From an uncultured Catenibacillus sp. (GTDB lineage Bacteria; Bacillota; Clostridia; Lachnospirales; Lachnospiraceae), in contig CAKRHR010000052.1 in the NCBI GenBank assembly GCA_934339005.1, positions 1 to 18,912 of the forward strand: a DNA stretch of 18,912 nt, in the 5' to 3' direction. The notes beneath the pieces are model-generated. The model ran no database searches, was not told the origin of the DNA, and saw only the letters and a list, made by a program, of their open reading frames with translations. Position numbers and translations under genes: made by a program. The stretch's first letter is position 1. Every line of letters starts with the position of its first letter. This document shows positions 8,101 through 13,396 of this stretch, in pieces.

Positions 8101-8413
8101 AGCCAAGTTCCTTCCGATGGATACGGAAGAAAATAAAAAAGATAGTGAAGCAGCAGAAGACAGCGATAATGAAGCTGTTTCTGAAAGTGCAAATCCGGAA
8201 GGCGATTTAACTGCAGAAGAACAGGAAGAACTCTTTGAAAAGGTGACAGAAAAATTTGCAATGCTTGGCATCCCTGTGATTGTAGACCGTTCATCTCAGG
8301 AAAAGACAGACCTTGCAAAAATGGAATGGATTAAAGTTTACGGTGTGCTTTACGGTTGTGAAGACCAGATGAATAAAAAATTTGATGCAGCAGTTAAAGC
8401 AGCAGAAAAATAA
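5189..8413 (+). CDS. Large secreted repeat protein with NEAT-like domains and a half substrate-binding domain; predicted corrinoid capture protein
   Basis: The 1,074-residue product has a Sec signal peptide (cleavage near AYA-A, about residue 29). No lipobox, LPXTG, SLH or other anchor is visible. In order follow 19 tandem 7-residue repeats (about 31-163, such as ADTVTNS) and four related beta-rich domains (about 212-321, 340-449, 470-579, 644-750). Two of these domains are 86/110 identical by my hand alignment; Asp/Thr/Pro-rich linkers separate them. From about 769 to the end comes a region homologous to the N-lobe of the BtuF-like protein encoded next, with two acidic insertions (about 803-862 and 975-1006). 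The C-lobe is absent. The domains look NEAT-like (NGKMTAVLTLSGTGYGYLYA, then a WYDREL strand), but that is inference. Being first below the cobalamin riboswitch suggests extracellular corrinoid binding. I prefer the ATG at 5189 (6 bases after GGGAGG) to 5186 (3 bases). Confidence 0.82.
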   Translation: MKKNSKWLALLLAGAMTVSPLSYVNAYAAEADTVTYSAEAVTNSADTVTYSVDAATNSAGATTNSAGATTNSVDTVTNSADAATNSAGATTNSADAATNSADTVTNSAGAATNSTDTVTNSAGAATNSTDTATNSANAATNSTDTVTNSADAATNNADAVTQAQEKNGEVQTVTGISGQDAAAVKTPDETNKTSAQEESKETNTQAPVVTGDAVRIVKGDGSDYKMCVVSKSEVSKVDGKLKVTFETGSVTYSGIYFGTKDDENKTPVIEGTELGNGGWSFVFEVDTAKAGQVVPIVLRKKDGEWSTKTSLWMYIPAPKVSENPDSGQTPDTGIPEDAVYSIDVESSSSMFKVVNCELTVKAGKMTAIVTLSGTGYGYLYAGTGEQAASADQSTWIAYKENANGEYTYELPVEALDKGIAVAAYSIKNKKWYDRELIFKSETMKKIGDVNNGSDNQDPTPGTEAAANGIYSIDVDSSSSMFRIVDCQMTIKNGKMTAVLTLSGTGYGYLYAGTAAQAAAADSSSWVPFKVNADGKYTYEIPVEALDKGIAVAAYSIKNEKWYDRELTFKSETMKKIGDVEDGSDTPDPTPTPGTDDSKKDDNKQDDLNQGTETPSGNDGKTDNESKYESDTSGSTSRVDSSTGLKDGVYTPDRFTWSGGTGKVKISCNKITIKNGQAYATLVFSSNHYQYVKANGNTYYTTKSGSTATVTIPVSLNKNNTILGMTDKMSVAHEIEYSIFVYLASANGAVNGSDADGGQTVDNTALAEKAPEIMGLEYESETKLEYAEYFKIYHYDQGIVLLEIDMTKDTARDDKNNKTSDDKSEKASDEQKTTSDNANTSADEEMDSTDNNGAGKEELAAELYKGNIVNYLLVPEGVEIPVGLEQDMIIVKLPANKTYAASKDILETMKDLDLLENVAAVGMEKDDCSISEIADKMEAKDGEDAEVAFGGLFEQPDLKALVKQETNLALLPAKFLPMDTEENKKDSEAAEDSDNEAVSESANPEGDLTAEEQEELFEKVTEKFAMLGIPVIVDRSSQEKTDLAKMEWIKVYGVLYGCEDQMNKKFDAAVKAAEK
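5279..5677 (+). repeat. Tandem array of nineteen 21-bp in-frame units
   Basis: Nineteen contiguous 21-base units encode 7-residue repeats of the form [A/T/V]-[D/G/E/N]-[T/A]-[V/A/T]-T-[N/Y]-S. The last two units are degenerate (ADAATNN, ADAVTQA). The array starts directly after the signal peptide and would form an extended, flexible, Ser/Thr/Asn-rich stalk. Such arrays commonly change in copy number by slippage. The long reverse-strand open frames here are a by-product of the repeat. Confidence 0.93.
6206..6925 (+). repeat. Two near-identical 110-residue domain repeats within the secreted protein
   Basis: The segments beginning at 6206 and 6596 each encode about 110 residues, starting YSIDV and ending ETMKKIGDV, and are separated by a short linker. 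By hand alignment 86 of 110 residues match with no gaps, and the C-terminal 40 are nearly identical. This points to a fairly recent internal duplication, unlike the more diverged first and fourth domains. Confidence 0.85.
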
Positions 8414-8434
8414 GTGTATTGAAATGTTCAAGAA

Positions 8435-8463
8435 TTGAGTAGCAATGGTGCAATTCGTATATA
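8435..8463 (+). promoter_or_regulatory. Possible internal promoter with dyad, upstream of the BtuF-like gene
   Basis: TTGAGT (8435-8440), a 17-base spacer and TATATA (8458-8463). An inverted repeat GAATTG (8432-8437) / CAATTC (8451-8456) spans the -35 and spacer and could be an operator or an RNA hairpin. The -10 is a weak match, so the call is tentative. Confidence 0.35.
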
Positions 8464-8527
8464 TCAATAAGTGGTAAAAATTAATATCATAAAATCGAGA
8501 AATGGACAACAAAACAGGAGAAACTAA

Positions 8528-9868
8528 ATGAAAAAGAGCGTTGGTAGAATATCAGCATTGCTGATGTCTGCGATTCTTTTCATCGGGGGTTGCGGCAACG
8601 CAGCCTCCGGTACAACCGGAAATGAAAACAGTCAGACACAGCAGACAGCGAGTACACAGGATGGCGCAAATGTATCAGGCGATGCTGCCGCAAATGGCAA
8701 TGCCACAAACGATGATACAGCAAGTGACAACACGGCGAACAGTGATGCGGCAGATGGTAATACTTCAAGTGGAGATACAGCCAATGGCAGTGCATCAGAT
8801 GTAGATACAGAAAAGCAGGGACCGGAAATTGCGGGCTTAACTTATAAATATGCCATGAACCTGACATATGCCACAGAATTTGATGTTTATTATTATGAAG
8901 ATGGTTACAAATTGCTGGATGTGCATGAAGATAAATCTTATCTTGTTGTACCGGATGGCAAAGATGTGCCGGATGGACTGGATAAGGGCATTGTTGTATT
9001 ACAGCAGCCAACAGATCATATTTACATGGCAGCTACAGCAATCATGTCATTATTTGATGCCATGGACGCATTATCCAATGTCAAATTTTCCGGTGTAAAT
9101 GCTTCCGGATGGTACATTGAGGATGCGAAGGCTGCTATGGAGGCCGGAGATATGGCATACGCAGGCAAATACAGTGAACCGGATTATGAAACATTAATTA
9201 ACGGTGACTGCAACCTTGCCATTGAATCCACAATGATTTTACATACACCAAAGGTGCAGGAAATGATTGAAGACCTTGGTATTCCGGTATTTGTCGACTA
9301 TTCCAGCTACGAAACACATCCCCTTGGAAGAACCGAATGGATTAAACTGTATGGTGCGATGTTAAATAAAGAAGATGCAGCAAAAGCATTTTTTGATGAG
9401 CAGGCACAGGTGATTGAAAAATTAAAAGGTTTTGAAAACACAGAAAAAACAGTTGCCTATTTCTATGTCAACACCGATGGTTCAATCGTTGTGCGAAAAT
9501 CCGATGATTATATTCCATCAATGATTGAAATCGCAGGTGGCAGATATGTATTTAAAGATTTAAAAAATCCGGACAGCAACGCTCCGTCAGTGAAGCTGAC
9601 AATGGAGGAATTTTATGCCACAGCCGTTGATACCGATTATCTGATTTACAATGGTACAATCGATGGACAGGTAAGCAGCATCAGTGACTTGGAAGCAAAG
9701 AGCGAATTATTTGCAGATTTTAAAGCAGTCAAAGAAGGTAACGTCTGGTATACAGGCAAAAACCTGTATCAGGCGACAGATACTGTCGGAGAACTGATTA
9801 TGGATATGCACCTGATGTTAACAGGTGGTGATGCAGATCAAATGACATTTCTTGAGAAAATGCAGTAA
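8528..9868 (+). CDS. BtuF-like ABC transporter substrate-binding lipoprotein, predicted corrinoid-binding
   Basis: The 446-residue product is predicted to be a membrane-anchored receptor that hands a corrinoid to the adjacent permease. The signal peptide ends in lipobox IGGC (Cys22). A low-complexity Asn/Asp/Ala/Thr/Ser linker (about 23-95) follows, then a helical-backbone (BtuF/FhuD-type) binding domain from about residue 98 (GPEIAGLTYKYAMNLTYATE) to the end. It has an N-lobe (to GRTEWIKLYGAMLNKE), a connecting helix, and a C-lobe with IEIAGGRYVFKDL and the final helix. The N-lobe aligns along its whole length with the C-terminus of the large secreted protein encoded upstream. A clean AGGAG site lies 7 bases before the ATG. 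The ligand is inferred from the cobalamin riboswitch; haem or a siderophore is not excluded by sequence alone. Confidence 0.85.
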   Translation: MKKSVGRISALLMSAILFIGGCGNAASGTTGNENSQTQQTASTQDGANVSGDAAANGNATNDDTASDNTANSDAADGNTSSGDTANGSASDVDTEKQGPEIAGLTYKYAMNLTYATEFDVYYYEDGYKLLDVHEDKSYLVVPDGKDVPDGLDKGIVVLQQPTDHIYMAATAIMSLFDAMDALSNVKFSGVNASGWYIEDAKAAMEAGDMAYAGKYSEPDYETLINGDCNLAIESTMILHTPKVQEMIEDLGIPVFVDYSSYETHPLGRTEWIKLYGAMLNKEDAAKAFFDEQAQVIEKLKGFENTEKTVAYFYVNTDGSIVVRKSDDYIPSMIEIAGGRYVFKDLKNPDSNAPSVKLTMEEFYATAVDTDYLIYNGTIDGQVSSISDLEAKSELFADFKAVKEGNVWYTGKNLYQATDTVGELIMDMHLMLTGGDADQMTFLEKMQ

Positions 9869-9880
9869 GTATTGTATAAT
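9852..9880 (+). promoter_or_regulatory. Strong internal promoter ahead of the permease gene
   Basis: TTGAGA (9852-9857, 5 of 6), a 17-base spacer and a perfect TATAAT (9875-9880). The -35 lies inside the end of the BtuF-like gene. A start at about 9887 would give a leader of about 93 bases carrying the hairpin at 9898-9933, and would express the permease and ATPase independently of the riboswitch. Confidence 0.6.
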
Positions 9881-9897
9881 TAAATAAATATGAAAGT

Positions 9898-9933
9898 ATT
9901 GGATACATGCAGCGGATGTTGTATGTATCCAAT
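9898..9933 (+). other. Intergenic hairpin between the binding-protein and permease genes
   Basis: ATTGGATACAT (9898-9908) pairs perfectly with ATGTATCCAAT (9923-9933), an 11-base-pair stem with a 14-base loop. No T tract follows, so it is not a standard terminator. It may be an RNA stability or processing element that sets different levels of the binding protein and the transporter core. Confidence 0.6.
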
Positions 9934-9979
9934 CATTTATAGGCAATCCTAACATCATTTATACAGAACGGAGAAATAT

Positions 9980-11020
9980 ATGGAAAATATAAGTTTTCAC
10001 AATGAAAATTTCAAACGGCGTTCCAGATACACGATGGTATTTGTCATACTGCTGATTGTATTTTGCGTTGTGACCGTATTAAATATCAACACAGGCAACG
10101 TTCATATTTCTGTTGGAAAAATTCTCAGAATTTTATTTATGCACGATGGTGAAGCGGTTGAATACAGCATTATCTGGAAAATCCGTCTGCCTCGAATTTT
10201 AATGGCAGCAATGCTTGGTGGTGCGTTATCATTGTCAGGATTTCTCCTTCAGACATTTTTCTCAAATCCGATTGCAGGCCCATTTGTACTCGGTATTTCA
10301 TCCGGTGCGAAGATGGTCGTAGCGCTGATAATGATTGTTTTTTTGAAATATATCGGACATTTTTCATCATATACGATGATTATTGCCGCCTTTACAGGCT
10401 CATTATTATCCACAGGATTTATTTTGATGATGTCCAGAAAAGTCCATCATATGGCGGCGCTTTTGGTTGGCGGTATTATGATTGGTTACATTTGCTCGGC
10501 GATTACGGATTTTGTCGTTACATTTGCAGATGACTCGGATATTGTCAACCTGCATGGCTGGTCACAGGGAAGCTTTTCTGGTATGAGCTGGAGTAATATT
10601 CAGGTAGCAGCAATTGTCGTTGGTATTGCGGTATTGTGTACATTTTTCCTCTCAAAACCGATTAGTGCCTATCAGTTGGGCGAAGCATATGCACAGAGCA
10701 TGGGTGTTAATATTAAGGCATTTCGTGTGATTCTCATTCTTTTATCCAGTATATTGTCTGCCTGCGTTACTGCCTTTGCAGGACCAATTTCATTTGTTGG
10801 TATTGCAGTACCATTTCTTGCAAGAAAAGCCTTTGGTACGTCAAAGCCAATCGTGATTATACCCGGAACATTTTTCATGGGTGCAGTATTTTGCATGATT
10901 TGTGATTTGATTGCCCGTATGGCACTGGCACCGGTGGAGTTAAATATCAGTACAGTGACCTCGATTTTAGGTGCGCCGATTGTCATTTACATGATGGTCA
11001 AACGTGAGAAGGGAAGGTAA
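9980..11020 (+). CDS. FecCD/BtuC-type ABC transporter permease
   Basis: The 346-residue integral membrane protein belongs to the family that imports cobalamin, haem and siderophores. It has an N-terminal helix (about residues 18-38). The conserved LPRILMAAMLGGALSLSGFL (about 70-89) is followed by FFSNPIAGPFVLGISSGA, and the late motif GPISFVGIAVPFLAR, part of the coupling region for the ATPase, is also present. About ten membrane segments are visible, as expected of a homodimer-forming BtuC-type subunit. A GGAG site lies 6 bases before the start. The ATPase gene begins five bases after its stop, so the two are coupled. With the BtuF-like lipoprotein it should form a BtuCDF-type importer; the corrinoid substrate is inferred from the upstream riboswitch. 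Confidence 0.92.
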   Translation: MENISFHNENFKRRSRYTMVFVILLIVFCVVTVLNINTGNVHISVGKILRILFMHDGEAVEYSIIWKIRLPRILMAAMLGGALSLSGFLLQTFFSNPIAGPFVLGISSGAKMVVALIMIVFLKYIGHFSSYTMIIAAFTGSLLSTGFILMMSRKVHHMAALLVGGIMIGYICSAITDFVVTFADDSDIVNLHGWSQGSFSGMSWSNIQVAAIVVGIAVLCTFFLSKPISAYQLGEAYAQSMGVNIKAFRVILILLSSILSACVTAFAGPISFVGIAVPFLARKAFGTSKPIVIIPGTFFMGAVFCMICDLIARMALAPVELNISTVTSILGAPIVIYMMVKREKGR

Positions 11021-11024
11021 ACAT

Positions 11025-12128
11025 ATGTCAGATTTTTATTTTCAAATGAAGGATATGGCCGTAGGTTATCACGGAGCACCTCTGATTCACGATATTAATA
11101 TTGATATTAACCGCGGTGAAATTGTCACGCTCATTGGCCCGAATGGTTCTGGGAAATCCACCATTTTAAAAAGTATCACAAGACAGCTTCAGCTTATTGG
11201 CGGTAATGTATATGTGGAGGATACTTCTCTTTTGAAACTTCCATATAAGACACTGGCATCGAAAATGGCGGTGGTACTGACAGAGCGTATCAAAACCGAA
11301 TTGATGACTTGCCACGATATTGTGGCAACAGGACGATACCCATACACCGGACGCCTTGGCATACTGAGCCAGAAGGATGAGCAGATTGTTGATGAGGCGA
11401 TGCAGGCAGTTCATGCGCAGGAACTTGGCAACAGAGATTTTAATGCCATAAGTGATGGACAGCGTCAGCGTGTACTTTTAGCAAGAGCGATTTGCCAGGA
11501 GCCGGACATCATTATTTTAGATGAGCCAACCTCATTTCTGGATGTGCGTTATAAATTAGAACTGCTTTCAATTTTGGAAAAAATGGCAAGGGAAAAACAA
11601 ATTACTGTCATTATGTCCCTGCATGAAATTGATCTGGCGCAGAAGATTTCAGATAAAATTATCTGCGTCAAGGGTGATAAAATTTTTCATTGTGGCAAAC
11701 CGGAGGATGTGTTTACGCAAGACATTATCCGGGAGTTATATGAGATTAACAATGGCTATTTTGACCCGTGCTTTGGTAGCATCGAACTGCCAAAACCTGA
11801 GGGTGATCCGCGTGTTCTTGTCCTGTCTGCAGGCGGCAGCGGCATACCTGTTTACCGTCAGCTTCAAAAAGAACATACTCCGTTCATTGCAGGCGTACTA
11901 TATACAAATGATATCGATTACCAACTGGCAAGGCTGCTTGCAGCCGAAGTGATTTCGGAAAAACCATTTGAAGAAATCAGTGACCGTGCGTATGACAGAA
12001 CCATCGAAAGCATCCAAAAATGTGATACAATTATCAATACCGGCGTGCCGGTCGGTGCGTGCAATCAGCGCATGAAAAACATTATTGAAGCCGCTAAAAC
12101 AAGCGGGAAAAAATATGTTGAAAAATAG
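11025..12128 (+). CDS. BtuD/FecE-type ABC transporter ATPase with an unrecognised C-terminal domain
   Basis: The 367-residue product powers the adjacent importer on the cytoplasmic side. Residues about 1-250 form an ABC ATPase. They contain Walker A GPNGSGKST, a signature region ISDGQRQRVLLARAI (the classical LSGGQ is changed to ISDGQ), Walker B DIIILDEPTSFLD and the switch His in MSLHEIDLA. A C-terminal extension of about 105 residues follows (PRVLVLSAGGSGIPVYRQLQ to the end). It looks like an alpha/beta Rossmann-type fold with a glycine-rich first loop. It does not resemble the CbiZ amidohydrolase domain fused to some B12 ATPases, and I do not recognise it. I chose the ATG at 11025, 7 bases after GGGAAGG, over 11004, which overlaps the permease gene. 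This gene ends the operon. Confidence 0.9.
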   Translation: MSDFYFQMKDMAVGYHGAPLIHDINIDINRGEIVTLIGPNGSGKSTILKSITRQLQLIGGNVYVEDTSLLKLPYKTLASKMAVVLTERIKTELMTCHDIVATGRYPYTGRLGILSQKDEQIVDEAMQAVHAQELGNRDFNAISDGQRQRVLLARAICQEPDIIILDEPTSFLDVRYKLELLSILEKMAREKQITVIMSLHEIDLAQKISDKIICVKGDKIFHCGKPEDVFTQDIIRELYEINNGYFDPCFGSIELPKPEGDPRVLVLSAGGSGIPVYRQLQKEHTPFIAGVLYTNDIDYQLARLLAAEVISEKPFEEISDRAYDRTIESIQKCDTIINTGVPVGACNQRMKNIIEAAKTSGKKYVEK

Positions 12129-12167
12129 CAAATCTGGAGGCAAAAACTTCAAATATCAAATTTTTAA

Positions 12168-12196
12168 GTGACAAATATAGTTGTCTGTGATATTAT
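12168..12196 (+). promoter_or_regulatory. Predicted promoter of a short intergenic transcript
   Basis: GTGACA (12168-12173), a 17-base spacer and TATTAT (12191-12196) with an extended -10 TG (12188-12189). No coding gene lies between it and the terminator ending at 12334, so it would make an RNA of about 130 bases. Confidence 0.5.
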
Positions 12197-12202
12197 TAAA
12201 AC

Positions 12203-12334
12203 AATATAAGCGGAAAATGACTTTTGCAGGAATGAAAGTATCTTTAAGTTTTGTTTTACGAGTAATGGTGCGTGGATTTCGGAAGCAGGAGAACAGTTCG
12301 AATATATAAATATATATTTACTGTTCTCTTTTTT
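12203..12334 (+). ncRNA. Candidate small RNA between the ABC operon and the GEMM riboswitch
   Basis: The stretch has its own promoter-like sequence and a strong terminator but no credible reading frame. It matches no RNA family that I can recognise. It may equally be the 3' untranslated region of the transporter operon with a chance promoter. Confidence 0.3.
12289..12334 (+). terminator. Intrinsic terminator after the ABC transporter operon
   Basis: GAGAACAGT (12289-12297) pairs perfectly with ACTGTTCTC (12320-12328). AATATATA (12301-12308) and TATATATT (12311-12318) extend the hairpin inside the loop, and six T follow (12329-12334). It lies 160 bases after the ATPase stop. Confidence 0.9.
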
Positions 12335-12365
12335 GATTTTTGAATTTAATACGGTGAAGTTTTAT

Positions 12366-12394
12366 TTGCACAGAGTGAAATGCGAAAGTAAAAT
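12366..12394 (+). promoter_or_regulatory. Predicted promoter of the GEMM-controlled sensory operon
   Basis: TTGCAC (12366-12371), a 17-base spacer and TAAAAT (12389-12394, 5 of 6). A start near 12401 lies about 30 bases before the c-di-GMP aptamer core, a normal leader arrangement. Confidence 0.6.
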
Positions 12395-12427
12395 AAAATC
12401 AGTTTTTTGCATAAGTTTAAAAGCTTT

Positions 12428-12505
12428 AATAGGATGATTGGCAAATCAGATGAAAGTCTGAGACGCAAAGCTATAGGGCCTGTAAAATGGCAGCCAGTTG
12501 CATGA
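12428..12505 (+). ncRNA. c-di-GMP-I (GEMM-I) riboswitch aptamer
   Basis: The core has the class hallmarks. GGCAAATC (12440-12447) leads into a P2 hairpin TCAGA/TCTGA (12446-12450 with 12457-12461) capped by TGAAAG. GACGCAAAGC (12462-12471) follows, then GGGCC and the 3' block GGCAGCCAGTTGC (12489-12501). The base equivalent to the ligand-contacting G20 of the Vibrio Vc2 RNA is G (12440), which favours c-di-GMP over the cGAMP-selective variant with A. It sits upstream of a solute-binding lipoprotein and a hybrid kinase. Boundaries of the weak P1 helix are approximate. Confidence 0.87.
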
Positions 12506-12519
12506 AATGATATGATATG

Positions 12520-12545
12520 CACTGTCTGAGGGACAGTGTTTTTTT
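12520..12545 (+). terminator. Intrinsic terminator of the GEMM riboswitch
   Basis: CACTGTC (12520-12526) pairs with GACAGTG (12532-12538) and is followed by seven T (12539-12545). It lies about 30 bases before the next start codon, so it should gate read-through. TGCAT (12499-12503) at the aptamer 3' end can pair with ATGCA (12517-12521), which overlaps the terminator base. Whether the ligand turns expression on or off is not clear by eye. Confidence 0.87.
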
Positions 12546-12574
12546 GAGAAATTCAATTATCAACAGGAGATAAA

Positions 12575-13396
12575 ATGAAAATGAAAGGGAAAAGAGTGAT
12601 TGCAGGCATTCTGTTTGTTGGAATTATAGCGGGCATCTTAGCAGGATGTAAGAACACAGATGACAGTAAAAAAGAAACAGAAAAGCCGGTCATTACGCTT
12701 GGAAGTGACAATTATCCACCATATAATTATCTGAATGAGGATGGTGTGCCGACAGGTATAGATGTAGAACTGGCTACAGAAGCTTTCAGAAGAATGGGCT
12801 ATCAGGTGGACGTTGTCCAGATTGACTGGGAGGATAAAAAAGAACTGGTAGAGAGTGGGGAGATTGACTGTATCATGGGCTGCTTTTCCATGGAGGGACG
12901 TCTTGATGATTACCGTTGGGCAGGACCATACATAGCAAGCCGTCAGGTGGTTGCTGTAAATGAGAGCAGTGATATCTATAAACTGAGTGACCTGGAGGGA
13001 AAGAATCTTGCAGTCCAGTCTACGACCAAACCGGAAGGTATCTTCCTGAACCGGACAGATGAGAGAATCCCAAAACTGGAAAATCTGATCAGTCTTGGAC
13101 ACAGGGAACTGATCTATACATTTCTGGGAAAAGGATATGTGGATGCAGTAGCTGCACATGAGGAATCTATCGTCCAGTATATGAAAGATTATGATGCAAG
13201 CTTCCGTATCCTGGAAGAACCTCTGATGATCACCGGAATAGGTGTTGCTTTTGCAAAAAATGATGACAGAGGAATCTGTGAGCAGATGGAACAGACGCTG
13301 GAGGAAATGCGTCAGGATGGCACGACTCTGAAAATTGTTGGAAAATATCTGGATGATCCGGAAAAGTATCTGGAGGTGGATGATCTTGGATATTAA
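12575..13396 (+). CDS. Family-3 extracellular solute-binding lipoprotein, possible sensor partner of the downstream kinase
   Basis: The 273-residue protein is of the amino-acid-type (SBP_bac_3) periplasmic-binding fold. The signal peptide ends in lipobox LAGC (Cys25), so it should be membrane-anchored outside the cell. The mature domain shows the family start ITLGSDNYPPYNYLNEDGVP, then TGIDVELATEAFRRMGY and GEIDCIMGCFSMEGRLDDY. No transporter permease or ATPase genes accompany it. Its 3' end instead overlaps the start of a hybrid histidine kinase by 17 bases. This suggests a role in signal capture for that kinase rather than import, which is inference. An AGGAGA site lies 4 bases before the ATG (10 before a second in-frame ATG at 12581). 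Expression should depend on the c-di-GMP riboswitch and terminator just upstream. The ligand is unknown. Confidence 0.85.
   Translation: MKMKGKRVIAGILFVGIIAGILAGCKNTDDSKKETEKPVITLGSDNYPPYNYLNEDGVPTGIDVELATEAFRRMGYQVDVVQIDWEDKKELVESGEIDCIMGCFSMEGRLDDYRWAGPYIASRQVVAVNESSDIYKLSDLEGKNLAVQSTTKPEGIFLNRTDERIPKLENLISLGHRELIYTFLGKGYVDAVAAHEESIVQYMKDYDASFRILEEPLMITGIGVAFAKNDDRGICEQMEQTLEEMRQDGTTLKIVGKYLDDPEKYLEVDDLGY

Noticed and set aside
9980..12128. Iron-siderophore or haem importer as the primary call
   Set aside because: The permease and ATPase families do cover these ligands, but the operon starts with a clear cobalamin aptamer, which favours corrinoids.
12428..12505. GEMM-Ib (cGAMP-selective) variant
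   Set aside because: The position equivalent to G20 is G rather than A, so c-di-GMP is the better guess; only a binding test would settle it.
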